A stretch of DNA of 64,000 bases from Anaeramoeba ignava (GCA_028826165.1 JAPDFW010000081.1:638501-702500), one strand, 5' to 3'; positions 12,702 to 25,213 are shown, numbered from the stretch's first letter. Numbers and translations: made by a program. Notes: generated from the letters alone by a model not told the origin.

Positions 12702-14177
12702 GATTTTCAATTTCATTTTGATTTTCAATTTCAATTTGGTTTTGATTTTGATTTTGGTTTTGGTTTTGGTTTTGAATTTCATTTTGAATTTTATTTTCCA
12801 TTTTAATTTCATTTTCAATTTGAATTTGAAATTCTTCATTAATTGATTCAGAAAAATAAGAAAGTTTTGATATTTGTTGAATTTGATTTGGAGAAACACA
12901 ATTTGTTTTTTGAATTCTTATTAATAAATTAATTGGATATAATTTATCTTTGTTTTTTGATATATTTTCTGAACTCCATTTTTTAATAATTTGAAATAAA
13001 TTTGGATTTGATTTTAAAACTTTAATTAATTGAATTAATTCATTTTCATTTATTTTTCAATTTGTTTATCATTTTCATCATCAATTATTATTGAAATAGA
13101 TTTTTGAATCATTTCTTCACATTTTGATTTAATAAAAGATAAATCCATTTCATAAATTTTTGAATAAATTGAAATTATATTTTTTGGATTAATTATTTTT
13201 TCAATTTCTTTTTCAATTCTTATTTTCAAAAGATCTAATTTAAAATTAATTGCTAATTTAAGCATTTGAGGATAATTTTGAGAAGTAAAAATTATTTTTG
13301 AAGAATAAATATAATTAATAATTGGATTAACAACTTCAAAATCATATTCTTTTAAAAATATTTTTCTTTTTTCAAAATTTTGTTTGAAAAGTGAAAAAAA
13401 GAAAAAAGATCTATTCATTAATATTCCTTTATGACATTTAATTGATTTTAGATTGTTTTCATTTTTGTTTTCATTTTTGTTTTCATTTTTGTTTTCATTT
13501 TGATTTTGATTTTGATTTTGATTTTGATTTTGATTTTGATTTTGATTTTGATTTTGATTTTGATTTTGATTTTCATTTTCATTTTCATTTTCATTTTCAT
13601 TTTCATTTTCATTTTCATTTTGATTTTGATTTTGATTTTGATTTTGATTTAGATTTTGATTTTGATTTAGATTTTGATTTTGATTTTGATTTAAATTTAG
13701 ATTTTGATTTTGATTTCGATTTTGATTTCGATTTTGATTTTGATTTTCATTTTGATTTTGATTTTGATTTTGATTTTGATTTTGATTTTGATTTTGATTT
13801 TGATTTTGATTTTGATTTTGATTTTGATTTTCATTTTGATTTTCATTTTGATTTTGATTTTGATTTTCATTTTCATTTTCATTTTCATTTTCATTTTCAT
13901 TTTCATTTTCATTTTCATTTTCATTTTCATTTTCATTTTCATTTTCATTTTCATTTTCATTTTCATTTTCATTTTCATTGCAATAAATTGTAAAATCAGA
14001 AAATTTATTTAAAGAATTTCCTAACATTTCATTCATCTTTTCTGATAATTCAATTAACATTAAAATATCAATTTCTTTTTTTGAAAATGAATAAAAAATT
14101 GATTTTGGTTGTTCTTTTTTAGATTGTTTTTTAGTAAAATTTTCATTTTTTTGTAATTTTTTTTTAATTGATTTATC
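12484..14177 (-). pseudogene. BTB domain 1 exon of gene A, with giant Asn-Glu/Asn-Gln insert
   Basis: The BTB fold begins MLIELSEKMNEMLGNSLNKFSDFTIYC. It is then interrupted by about 170 residues of alternating NE and NQ dipeptides (13450–13980) before resuming at LKSIKCHKGILMNRS. Gene B has only a few residues at the same place (ENKNENN). The frame stops at 13050 because of a one-base deletion relative to gene B. The rest of the exon continues in the next frame as INENELIQLIKVLKSNP, then QIEIENQ and SESESE runs, to NLKSN at 12484. A GTAATT donor lies there, as in gene B. The opposite-strand open frames (His-Phe and Lys-Met dipeptides) are shadows. Confidence 0.65.
13442..13980. repeat. Hexamer array TTTCAT/TTTGAT (codes NE/NQ)
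   Basis: About 90 hexamers, in blocks of TTTTCA (Asn-Glu) and TTTTGA (Asn-Gln) on the plus strand, expanded inside the BTB1 coding exon of gene A. The blocks are homogenised, which suggests recent slippage. Confidence 0.9.
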
Positions 14178-14314
14178 CTTAAATTTAATAAAAAAAACAA
14201 ATTAAACAAATTTTTTTTTTTAAAAAATAAAATGGATTTTGATTTTAATTTGAATTTGGATTTTAATTACGAATTGAGAAATTTTAAATGAATTTGTGGT
14301 ATTTTGGTTCATTA

Positions 14315-14362
14315 AAAAAAAAAGGAAAAAAAAGGAAAAAAATGAAAAAAAAAAATTTGAAA
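14315..14362 (-). promoter_or_regulatory. TCATTTTT start-proximal element (gene A)
   Basis: On the coding strand the run is T9–10, CAT, T-run, CC, T-run, CC, T-run, ending just before the gene A ATG at 14312. Gene B's stop at 14377 lies only about 65 bp upstream of that ATG, so gene A's promoter must sit in or beside gene B's 3' end. Confidence 0.4.
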
Positions 14363-14376
14363 GAAAATAAAAAAAA

Positions 14377-17300
14377 TTAATCAAATTTTGAATTTAATTT
14401 TTGTTTTAGTTTCTTAATTCTTGTTAGAATCATTTTATTTTTTTTAAATCTTTTTTCGGCAAGTTTTATAATTTCATTTCCATTTAAATCATTTATTTTT
14501 TCGAGATTTTGTTCTTTATGAGAATCTAAATGAAAAAAAAATAAAAGAAGAAAAAGAAAAAAATTTTTTTTTTTTGAAATTAAAAAGTGGAACAAAAATG
14601 AGGAAAATTTTTTTTACTTTTTTCAGAAGTTGACAATAATAAAATCTTAATTCCTTTTTGATGAATATTCTCAATTTTTGGAAAGTTCTTTAAAGCTTGT
14701 ATTGTAATTTCAATACCTTCTTGTTTTTCAAAAGTTGTTCTTCCTAAAAAGAATTTTATTATTGTTTTTTTTTTTTTGTAAAAAATTTTTGTTTCATAAC
14801 AAAAAAAAAATTTACTTTTTGATCCAAGAATTTGAGAAATAAAAGTTAATCCATTAACTTGTATAATCTCGTTTTGAGGAAAATTTTTCATTGAAAATAA
14901 AATATCTTTAATTGCTTTTCTTTCTGTTTCCATTGATATTTTGAGATCTATTTTTCCAAAATTTAAATTTATATTTAAATTTAAATTTATTCATTTTTTT
15001 CTTTTTTAAATACTTTTCAAAGATTTAACTAAGAATTTAAAAGCTTTTTCCAAAATTTTTTCTTTATCAGGAAAATTTTCAATAATTTCTAATGAAAAAT
15101 CAATTGAATTTATTTTTGAATTTTGATTTTTATCTTTTTCGTTTTCTACTTCCATTTGATTTTGATTTAAAATTAATCGTGGAATTAAATTAAATGCTGA
15201 TTCAATCATGTTTTCATTTTCTGGGAATTTTTTAAAGGAATCCATAATAATTGGAATTATATTCATTTCCAAAAATTTAGTTTTTGATTCTATTTTTTAA
15301 AAATGGTTTGAATTAAATATATATTTTTATTAATGATTATTATTATATTTTGATTTACCTTCATTAAAATTGAAATGTGGAATTAAATTAAATGCTGATT
15401 CAATCATGTTTTCATTTTCTGGGAATTTTTTAAAGGAATCCATAATAATTGGAATGATATTCATTTCCAAAAATTTAGTTTTTGATTCTATTTTTTAAAA
15501 ATGGTTTGAATTAAATATATATTTTTATTAATGACTCTTATTATATTTTGATTTACCTTCATTAAAATTGAAATTTGAAATTAAATTAAATGCTAATTCA
15601 AATATTCTTTCATTTTCTGGGAATTTATTCAAGGAATCCATAATAATTGGAATGATATTCATTTCCAAAAATTTAGTTTTTGATTCTATTTTTTAAAATG
15701 GTTTGAATTAAATATATATTTTTATTAATGATTATTATTATATTTTGATTTACCTTCATTAAAATTGAAATTTGAAATTAAATTAAATGCTAATTCAAAT
15801 ATTCTTTCACTTTCTTGGAATTTTTTAAAAGAATCCATAATAATTGAAATACCATTTGCTTCCAAAATTTTGGTTTTTAATTCTATTTTTCATTTTGATT
15901 TTGATTTTTTTTTAAAATGATTTGAATTAAATACATTTTTATTAATGATTATTATTAGTATTATTTTACCTTCTTCCAAACTTAAAATTAAAATTAAATT
16001 AAATCCTAATTCAATAATTTCTTCATTTCCTTGAAAATGTGTTAAAGAATTCATAATAACTTCAATTCCATTTGCTTCCAAAATTTTTGTTTTTGTTTCT
16101 TGAAAAAATAAAAATACAAATAAAATGATTTTTTCCAATTTTCATTTTCTTTTTCTTTTAATTAATACTATTATCTGAATTTAAAATTCCAAGTAAACGA
16201 AATGAACTTTGATGTAATTCTAAAAATTTTCCTTTTTTCAAAGATTCAAAGATGATTGAAATAATATCCATCTTAATTATTTTACTTTTCATTTCTTCAA
16301 TAAATTATGAATAAATTAAATCATTTAATTGAGTTTGTTTGTTTGTTTGTTTTTTTTTTGATTTGATTTTTGAATAAGAAAAGATACTGTCATTTAAATT
16401 AAGATTAATCAATATAACAAATGCATCTGAAGAAACAAATTTCTTTTTCCAATGCTTTTTCAGTGATTCTACCAAATATTTAATTCCTTCCAAATCAATA
16501 AATTTTTTTTTGATTTCTTGATCTTTGTTTTTGAAAAAAATTTTGAGTTAATTTTTTGTATTTTTGGTTTCAACTATTGTTTTTGAATAAATAAAAATAC
16601 CATCAATAAAAGTAAATTGCTTTAAAATTTTGAAACAATTTGAGACAATCCATTTATTGTCTTTAAAATAGTGCAATAGATTTATCATAATTTGAATTCC
16701 ATTCATTTCTAAAAATTTACTAACAAATTCTTTTTTTTTTTAAAAAAATTTTGATATAAAGAGAATAGACAAGAAAGAAAAAAGAATAATAGGATTTAAA
16801 TACCATTTTTTAAATCAATATTATTTAATAAACGAATTCCATTTTCTAAAATTCTTTCATTCTTTGGGAATTGTGATAATGAATTTGTTATACTTTCAAT
16901 TATATTTAAATCAACAATTTCCTTTAAATATTGATTTAAAAATGCTTTTGATTTTTGGATTTTAATAATTTAATTAAATTTTTTAGTTAAATATATATAT
17001 AAAAAAATACTTTTATCTTTAAACGAAACTATAAAACCAAGAGAATTTTCTTGAATTTTTGCATTTTTAGGAAATTTTTTGAAAGCATTCATCATAATTT
17101 GAATTAATTTTGTTCCTCCTTGCAAAAAAAAATAATAATATTAATATATTAATATAATTCATTTTCTTTCTTGATTTGGAATACCTTGATAGAAATCAAT
17201 TTTTGAGAATAAAATGATTCCATTTTCTTGAATTTTCAAATCTTCTGGGAATTTTATTAAAGAATCGATTATTTTTTCATTTTGATTGAATTGATTAATT

Positions 17301-20300
17301 TCATTTTGAATTTCTATTATTATTTTTTTTATTATTTTAATATCAAAAACAAAAACATTTTTTATTTTTGAAGAGAATTTTTAATTTTTACGTTCTTTAT
17401 GAAGAATAATAAGTCTAACTAAAAAGCCAAATCCAGTTTGTTGAATTGTTTTATTTTGTGGGAAATTGCATAAAGATTGCAAAATAATCGATATTGCTTT
17501 CATTTGCACAATTTTTGCCTTAATTTCTTTTTTAATTTAAATTTAAATTTAAATTTAATTTAGATATTTTAAATAACTATATAAATATACATACCATCAT
17601 CTAAAGAGAATCTAACCAACAAACTAAGTATACTTTGTTGAATTATTTCAATTTGTGAGAATTTTTGAAAAGAATTGATAATAAATTCAATTTCAACTAC
17701 TTTTAAAATATTTGATTTCAAATCAGGAAATTCTTTGTTTTGTTTTTTGAATTAAAATTGTGAATAAATTTCTAAAAATTCCTAAAAATTCAAATTTACT
17801 TTTTAGAATATTTAATATCAATTTAAATCCAATTTCTTGTATTTCTTGGGAATTGATAAATTTTTTCATTATTTGAACTATTATCGATATTGTTTTTATA
17901 TCTCCAATTTTATTATTAGCTAATTGATTTGATCTTGATTTCGATCTTGATTTTGATCTTGATTTTGATCTTGATTTTGATCTTGGTTTTTTAATTTTTG
18001 GTAGTTCTAAATTTTGGATAAGATTCCCCAAGATTAATAAAATATTTTTGACTACAAAGAATTGATTTATGAATTTTTCTAAATTTTGTAATAGAATTGA
18101 AATTAAATCATCAACTAATTTTGAATTTTGGGAATCTATCAAATTTTGAATTGAATAAATTTTTATTTTTATTTTTATTTTTATTTTTATTTTTATTTTT
18201 GGAATTAAATATACTTTGAGGTGTTAATATTAAACATCCGAGAACAGCAGATCCAGATATTTGAATTTTTATATTTTGAGGAGATGAGATCATCATTGAA
18301 GAAATAGATTCAAATGCTTGCCACTTTTCAATATGTGTTTTGATTTCTATTATTTTTATTTTTATTTTTATTTTTTTTGGAAAGAGAATAAATCCAAATT
18401 AGAAATAATTCCATATTTTTGATTGAACCAATTTATTTATACGAGAATTCATTATTAGTACTGATAAAGTCACTAAACAATTTTCTTTGATTGTTTGATC
18501 AATTTCTTTTTTTCCAAATTGAAGAGTTAATAAATCAGAAAATTGAATCCATTTTTCATCAAAAATTTCTTGAGATTGATTCAAATTATATATTTTATTC
18601 CCTAAAAAAAAATAAGAAGAATGAAAAGAATAAATTTTGTTTTTTCTGGGATTTTTTACAATCATCTGAAATCATATAAGAAAGAATTGATAATCCAGAT
18701 TCTAAAACCTTGGGATTATTTGAGGATATTAATGTATTTTTTAAAATGGGAAAAATTTGATTCTTTTTTTCTTCAGAACATGATATTACTAAATAAAAAA
18801 TAAAAACAATAAAAATAAGAGAAAATTTGATTTTGGATTTTGGATTTTTGAAATACAATTTTTGTCTGTAAAATATTTTATGATTAAAATTCCATTTTCT
18901 TGAATTTGAAGAGATTTTCCAAATTTTTCCAACGTTTGAAGTATTAAATTTATTCCATTCATTTTTGAAATTTCATTTTGAATTTCTTTTGTGACTAAAA
19001 AAATTGTTTTTGATTTTAAATAATATTTATGTTGTGTGTTTTTTGAAAAAAAGAAGAAAATGAATCAAGTCATCATTATTAAATAAATTTGATTTATTAA
19101 ATACAATAACTAGTAAGTATATTTAAGAATATTAAAAAAGAATTTCCGATAATTTGTTCATTTTCTGAAAGAAATTGAAAGGCTTGAATTGATGCTATAA
19201 TTTCTTTGGGAGCATCTTTATATAAAATGAATAGAAATATAAATTTCTTATTATTAATATTTTTTTCCAAAAATTAAATTAATCTTATTTATAAATTACT
19301 TTCTAAACTGAGTCTATTTTGTGTTGAATTGGTATTTCTATTATTTTGGATCATTTGAAAATTTAATCTTTTAAATGCTTCTTGAATAAAATCAATAATT
19401 TTCGAATCAGCTAATATGATAATGATAAATAGACCATTTTGTTTGTAAATTTTTAAATTGAAAGAAAAAAGAAAAAGAAGAAGAATAAATCCAAAATTAT
19501 TTACCAATAGATCCTATAAAATTTAATAGAATGTATCGAGTATAATTTGTGATAATTGAATTAGATGGAAATCTTTTTGAAGACTCAATGCATGAATTAA
19601 GAAGATCTAATTCAGAAAATTGTGAGAAATAACCTTAAAAAATTGAAGAATAAAACAAATTAAATTCTTTTTCTTTTTCTTTCCAAAAAAAAGAAACACA
19701 AAGATTTAGATTTACTTTTTGTAAAAGAAAGTTGATATAAAGATTGGATTGTATTTTCTTGAATATATTCGTTTTCTGGGAAATTTTTGAGTGATTGAGA
19801 GATGACTCGAATAGTATTATCGAAATTTTCTGAGAATAATTTAAATTTTAATTTAAATTTTAATAAAATTATAAATATTTTTTTTTTATACCCATTTTTG
19901 GAATTAAATTTTGAAGCATTAAAGATCCATATTTCTGAATTTTTTCATCTTTTTGTGAATTTTCCATCATTTCGATCACACTTTCAACTATTTTGAATTT
20001 GTTTGTTTTGTTAAATAAGGATATAATATAAAGATGAAATTTTTATTTTTGAATCCATTTTTTACTTGGTTTTTTTGATATTGAGGGTAAACTAGAAAAT
20101 ATGCTATCATTTATTTTTGTTGTTTTTGTTTTTGTTTTTTCGTAATAATCTCGAAATTTTTTTCCATCATTTTGAAACTCTTGCTCTTTTTGTGAATTTT
20201 CTTGGATAGTTATTTGGTATATTTTTTTCTTTTCTTCAATATTATTTTTAATTTCAGCAATTTTTTTAGTTGAATGAACTTGAATATTATCGAAAAATTC

Positions 20301-21395
20301 CATAAAAAATCGAGCAGGAAAATAAGATAGATTTTTGATTTGTTGAGATTGAAGTTCTGTGATTGAATTTAAATCGATCATATCTTTGATTAACTTAACA
20401 AAAATTACACCTTCACTTTCACTTTGAAAATTAGCATCAATGGTTTTAGGTAAATTATTGTGATTGATTTTGAGCCATCTTTTTGATATTCTGTGCACAA
20501 TTTGATTAGGAACAGAACCTCTTGTTGAAACAGCAACCTTAATTAATTGAATTAATTCATTTTCATTTATTTTTTCAATTTGTTTATCATTTTCATCATC
20601 AATTATTATTGAAATAGATTTTTGAATCATTTCTTCACATTTTGATTTAATAAAAGGTAAATCCATTTCATAAATTTTTGAATAAATTGAAATTATATTT
20701 TTTGGATTGATTATTTTTTCAATTTCTTTTTCAATTCTTATTTTCAAAAGATCTAATTTAAAATTAATTGCTAATTTAAGCATTTGAGGATAATTTTGAG
20801 AAGTAAAAATTATTTTTGAAGAATAAATGTAATTAATAATTGAATTAACAACTTCAAAATCATATTCTTTTAAAAATATTTTTCTTTTTTCAGAATTTTG
20901 TTTGAAAAGTGAAAAAAAGAAAAAAGATCTATTCATTAATATTCCTTTATGACATTTAATTGATTTTTGGTTTCTACAATAAATTATAGAATTTGGGAAA
21001 CTAATTTTTAAATTATGATAAAAATGTTCCATTTGTTCTGAAAATTGGAATAACATTAAAATTTCAATTTCTTCTATTGATAGTTTATATATTTCTATTA
21101 TATTGTTTTTTTGGAATTAAATTAATAAATTTAAATTTAACAAAAATAATTTAAAATAAAATAAAAATAAAATAAAACCTTCTGTTTTGATAATTTTGTG
21201 AATTTTCCAATAATCAATTTTTTCTTTGATTTTTTTGATTAATTTCTTTGTTTGATTGATTTTTTTAAATTTATCTTTTTTTTCTTGAAAATAAAAATGT
21301 TTAACTAATTATTTTGTTAATTTAAAAATAAATATAAATATAAATATAAATATAAATATTAATATTAAATATTAAATTAATTACTTTTTAGGTTT

Positions 21396-21432
<37 letters not shown>

Positions 21433-22321
21433 GATTTTGATTTTTATTTTGAATTTGATTTTCATTTTCATTTTGAATTTGATTTTCATTTTCATTTTCA
21501 ATATAATTTTCAATTTCACTTTGATTTTCAATTTGAATTTGAAATTCTTCATTAATTGATTCAGAAAAATAAGAAAGTTTTGATATTTGTTGAATTTGAT
21601 TTGGAGAAACACAATTTGTTTTTTGAATTCTTATTAATAAATTAATTGGATATAATTTATCTTTGTTTTTTGATATATTTTCTGAACTCCATTTTTTAAT
21701 AATTTGAAATAAATTTGGATTTGATTTTAAAACTTTAATTAATTGAATTAATTCATTTTCATTTATTTTTTCAATTTGTTTATCATTTTCATCATCAATT
21801 ATTATTGAAATAGATTTTTGAATCATTTCTTCACATTTTGATTTAATAAAAGATAAATCCATTTCATAAATTTTTGAATAAATTGAAATTATATTTTTTG
21901 GATTAATTATTTTTTCAATTTCTTTTTCAATTCTTATTTTCAAAAGATCTAATTTAAAATTAATTGCTAATTTAAGCATTTGAGGATAATTTTGAGAAGT
22001 AAAAATTATTTTTGAAGAGTAAATATAATTAATAATTGAATTAACAACTTCAAAATCATATTCTTTTAAAAATATTTTTCTTTTTTCAAAATTTTGTTTG
22101 AAAAGTGAAAAAAAGAAAAAAGATCTATTCATTAATATTCCTTTATGACATTTAATTGATTTTAGATTGTTTTCATTTTTGTTTTCTAAATAAATTGTAA
22201 AATCATAAAAGTTATTTAAATTTTGATTTTTATAAAATTTTTCCATTATTTTTGAAAATTTAAATAACATTAAAATTTCAATTTCTTTTATTGAAAATTT
22301 ATTTAATAAATTATTATTCAT
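14377..22321 (-). CDS. Gene B: BTB–BTB–ARM repeat protein, ~28 exons
   Basis: Exons 1–3 are 21385–22321 (BTB1, start MNNNLLNKFSIKEIEIL), 21179–21283 (basic linker) and 20066–21073 (BTB2); exon 4 starts at 19987. All phases agree: a stop-containing GTAATT or GTAAAA donor follows each BTB block. Splicing BTB2 to exon 4 restores an ARM consensus (IESVIEMMENSQKDEKIQKY). From there to the stop at 14377, about 25–28 helical repeats of about 42 residues are encoded, mostly one per exon. They fit a consensus like GIxxIIxSLKxFPENExIQExGFxLLxNL, typical of ARM repeats. BTB proteins recruit cullin-3 or form oligomers; ARM solenoids bind partners. The order BTB-BTB-ARM is my assembly and could also be read as separate genes if transcripts break at the intermediate stops. 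Confidence 0.65.
15168..15890 (-). repeat. Tandem exon-plus-intron duplication, ~198-bp module
   Basis: Inside gene B the block holding one ARM exon and its flanking intron occurs about four times. The shared motif ATTCATTTCC falls at 15261, 15459 and 15657, exactly 198 bp apart, with a more diverged fourth copy near 15852. Encoded repeats are nearly identical (EMNIIPIIMDSFKKFPENE), and intron sequence is conserved too, so the duplications are recent. Confidence 0.85.
20066..21073 (-). CDS. BTB domain 2 exon of gene B
   Basis: Internal exon of gene B encoding the second BTB/POZ domain (core SIKCHKGILMNRSFF; then NSIINYIYSSKIIF) and the BACK-like helices, followed by about 150 polar coiled residues. 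Read alone it gives a 337-residue protein ending SKKWIQK at 20043. A GTAAAA donor four codons earlier (20065) and an AATAG acceptor at 19988 define a 78-bp intron that joins it in phase to the first ARM repeat. Confidence 0.7.
21385..22321 (-). CDS. BTB domain 1 exon of gene B (true N-terminus)
   Basis: Start MNNNLLNKF, preceded by AT-rich leader and a T/CAT/T element at 22352–22385. It contains BTB1 (core SIKCHKGILMNRS), BACK-like helices, the segment LFQIIKKWSSENISKNKDK and a low-complexity Glu/Asn/Ser tail (ESESES). Read alone it ends at 21377; a GTAATT donor at 21384 lets it join the basic exon at 21283 in phase 1. The same 5' half occurs inverted at 62100–63081. Confidence 0.7.
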
Positions 22322-22481
22322 TTTTAATTAAATATTAATTAATTAATTAATTAAAAAAAAAGGAAAAAAATGAAAAAAAGAAAATTTAAAATTAAAATTT
22401 TTTTTTTTATTTAAATAATTTTTGTTTTTTTGGAAATTAAAATTAAGAAATTAAAATTAAAAAATTAAAAAAAGAAAGAAA

Positions 22482-22937
22482 TTATTTCTTTTTTGGTAAA
22501 ACAGGAAGAGCTCTTGGAATAATACCACCACCATGAATAGTAACACCATTTAAAAATTTATTTAATTCCCTATCACTTTTAATTGCTAAATGAATATGTC
22601 TTGGAACAACTCTTTGTTTTCCATGATCAATAGCAGCATTTCCAGCTAATTCAAGAACTTCTGCTGTTAAATATTCAAGAACTGCTGCTAAATAAACTGG
22701 TGCTCCTGCTCCAACTCTATTTGCAAATTTTCCTTCTCTTAAATGTCTATGAATTCTTCCAACTGGGAATTCTAATCCTGCTTTAATTGATCTTGAAACT
22801 CCTTTTCCTTTCTTTTTTGGTTTATCTCCTTGTTTTGTTCCTTTCTTTTTTTTACTTTTACTTTTATCTGGTGATAAATATTCTTTTGCTTCTTCTGCTG
22901 TTTGTTGCATTGTTGATTTTTTTGATGGTTTTGACAT
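22482..22937 (-). CDS. Histone H2A (left copy)
   Basis: A complete 151-residue intronless H2A. The histone fold runs from about residue 50: [15 protein letters not shown] (helix 1), [20 protein letters not shown] (helix 2), [20 protein letters not shown]-like helix 3 with [17 protein letters not shown], and the docking segment [16 protein letters not shown] and NKFLNGVTI are canonical-H2A-like, while GRIHRHL and GGGIIP are reminiscent of H2A.Z. The N-terminal tail of about 50 residues is unusually long and Lys-rich ([19 protein letters not shown]). It packages DNA as the H2A–H2B dimer. The protein is identical to the copy at 61472–61927, with only synonymous nucleotide differences (for example GTT/GTA, AGG/AGA, ACA/ACT). 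It lies between gene B and its own satellite. Confidence 0.95.
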   Translation of the reverse strand: MSKPSKKSTMQQTAEEAKEYLSPDKSKSKKKKGTKQGDKPKKKGKGVSRSIKAGLEFPVGRIHRHLREGKFANRVGAGAPVYLAAVLEYLTAEVLELAGNAAIDHGKQRVVPRHIHLAIKSDRELNKFLNGVTIHGGGIIPRALPVLPKKK

Positions 22938-23105
22938 TATTAATTAATTAATAATAAAAATAATTAAAAAAATAAAAAAATAAAAATGAAAAAAAAAATT
23001 TTAATTTATTTTTCTTTTATAAAAATATTAATTCTCTATTATCCAATAATTTTTGATTTTTTATTTTTTTTTAAATCCAATATTATCCAATAATTTTTGA
23101 TTTTT
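22938..23105 (-). promoter_or_regulatory. H2A upstream region with twin CCAAT-like boxes
   Basis: Between the ATG and the satellite are a T/CAT/T element (22980–23000), a TTATAAAAATATT box (~23018–23030) and two direct copies of TTATCCAATAATTTTTGATT about 41 bp apart (from ~23040 and ~23081). The whole arrangement is conserved in the right H2A copy while the satellite beyond is not, which argues for function. Confidence 0.5.
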
Positions 23106-25045
23106 GATTTTCAATAATTTAATTAAAATATTTAATAATAATTAATTAATATTTAATTTGGAAATTAATATAAAATTATAATTATAAATAAAATATAAAT
23201 AAATAATAAATTAATTATTAATTAAATAATGAAATAAAATTAATTAAAATATTTAATTAATAATTTAATCAAAATATTTAATAATAATTAATTAATATTT
23301 AATTTGGAAATTAATATAAAATTATAAATATAAATAAAATATAAATAAATAATAAATTAAATATTAATTAAATAATGAAATAAAATTAATTAAAATATTT
23401 GATTAATAATTTGGAAATTAAAATATTAAATAATTAAATAAATTAATATTTAATTTGAAATAAAAAAATTAAAATATTATAAAAATATAAATATAAATAA
23501 AAATAAAAATAAATAAAATAATAAAAATAAAAAAATATAAATTAAATAATGAAATAAAATTGATTAAAATATTTAATTAATAATTTAATCAAAATATTTA
23601 ATAATAATTAATTAATATTTAATTTGGAAATTAATATAAAATTATAAATATAAATAAAATATAAATAAATAATAAATTAATTATTAATTAAATAATGAAA
23701 TAAAATTAATTAAAATATTTAATTAATAATTTAATCAAAATATTTAATAATAATTAATTAATATTTAATTTAGAAATTAATATAAAATTATAAATATAAA
23801 TAAAATATAAATAAATAATAAATTAATTATTAATTAAATAATGAAATAAAATTAATTAAAATATTTAATTAATAATTTAATCAAAATATTTAATAATAAT
23901 TAATTAATATTTAATTTAGAAAAATTAATATAAAAATATAAATATAAATAAAATATAAATAAAATAAAATTAAATAATTAATTAAATAATAAATAATGAA
24001 ATAAAAATAAAAATTAATTAAAATATTTAATTAATAATTTAATCAAAATATTTAATAATAATTAATTAATATTTAATTTATAAATTAATATAAAAATGAA
24101 ATAAAATAAATCAAAAATATAAAAAATAAAAAATAAATAAATTAAATAAATTATAATTAAATAATGAAATAAAATTAATTAAAATATTTAATTAATAATT
24201 TAATCAAAATATTTAATAATAATTAATTAATATTTAATTTGAAATTAATATAAAATTATAAATATAAATAAAAATATAAATAAATAATAAATTAATTATT
24301 AATTAAATAATGAAATAAAATTAATCAAAAATATTTAATTAATAATTTAATCAAAATATTTAATAATAATCAATTAATATTTAATTTAGAAATTAATATA
24401 AAATTATAAATATAAATAAAATATAAATAAATAATAAATTAATTATTAATTAAATAATGAAATAAAATTAATATTTAATTAATTTAATCAAAATATTTAA
24501 TAATAATTAATATTTAATTTGGAAATTAATATAAAATTAAAAAATATAAAAATAAAAATGAAATAAAATTAAAATTAAAATATTTAATAAATAATGAAAA
24601 TTAATTAAAATATTTAATTAATAATTTAATCAAAATATTTAATAATAAATTAATTAATATTTAATTTAGAAATTAATATAAAATTATAAATATAAATAAA
24701 ATATAAATAAATAATAAATTAAATATTAATTAAATAATGAAATAAAATTAATTAAAATATTTAATTAATAATTTAATCAAAATATTTAATAATAATTAAT
24801 TAATATTTAATTTAGAAATTAATATAAAATTATAAATATAAATAAAATATAAATAAATAATAAATTAAATATTAATTAAATAATGAAATAAAATTAATTA
24901 AAATATTTAATTAATAATTTAATCAAAATATTAAATAATAATTAATTAATATTTAATTTGGAAATTAATATAAAATTATAAATATAAATAAAATATAAAT
25001 AAATAATAAATTAAATATTAATTAAATAATGAAATAAAATTAATT
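23106..25045. repeat. ~146-bp AT satellite, left array
   Basis: About 13 monomers. Using the marker AATTTAATCAAAATATTTAATA, starts fall near 23583, 23728, 23874, 24036, 24198, 24345, 24482, 24622, 24769 and 24915. The modal spacing is 145–147 bp, with a few of 137–162. Monomers contain almost only A and T. The same satellite is present inverted at 57.6–61.3 kb. Confidence 0.85.
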
Positions 25046-25213
25046 ATTTAATTTGAGAAAATTTGTGTTTTTTTTTGGATTTTTTTCATTCTGAATTTGA
25101 AAAAGGAAAAAAAAAGAATTTGAAAAAGGAAAAAAAAAGAATTTGAAAAAAGAATTTGAAGAAAAAAATCCAAAATCAATTAATCATCTTTCTTTTTTTT
25201 GAATTTGGTTTGA

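Larger units (their letters stand above)
6325..14312 (-). pseudogene. Gene A: BTB–BTB–ARM repeat protein, frameshifted in BTB1
   Basis: Minus-strand gene whose parts splice in phase. Exon 1 is 14271–14312 (start MNQNTTNSF). Exon 2 begins at 14177 and holds BTB domain 1, then an Asn/Gln/Ser-Glu-rich linker to about 12488. A small basic exon (about 12284–12390) carries KINQKKKLIKK. The BTB domain 2 exon is about 11155–12180, and its GTTAGT donor joins in phase 1 to the exon at about 11050. More than ten exons encoding ARM-like helical repeats follow down to 6.8 kb. BTB1 is interrupted: at about 13055 a run of six A in gene B is five here, giving an early stop after NDKQIEK. The downstream frame is intact, so this is either a young pseudogene or a one-base sequencing error. 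The 3' end is uncertain: a stop at 6761–6763, or splicing into an SQQNQ-rich exon ending at 6325. BTB proteins often act as cullin-3 adaptors; a substrate role for the ARM part is inference. Confidence 0.6.

Noticed and set aside
13442-13993. Open frames of His-Phe, Lys-Met and Ile-Leu dipeptides on both strands
   Set aside because: They are other-frame readings of the NE/NQ hexamer array inside the BTB1 exon.
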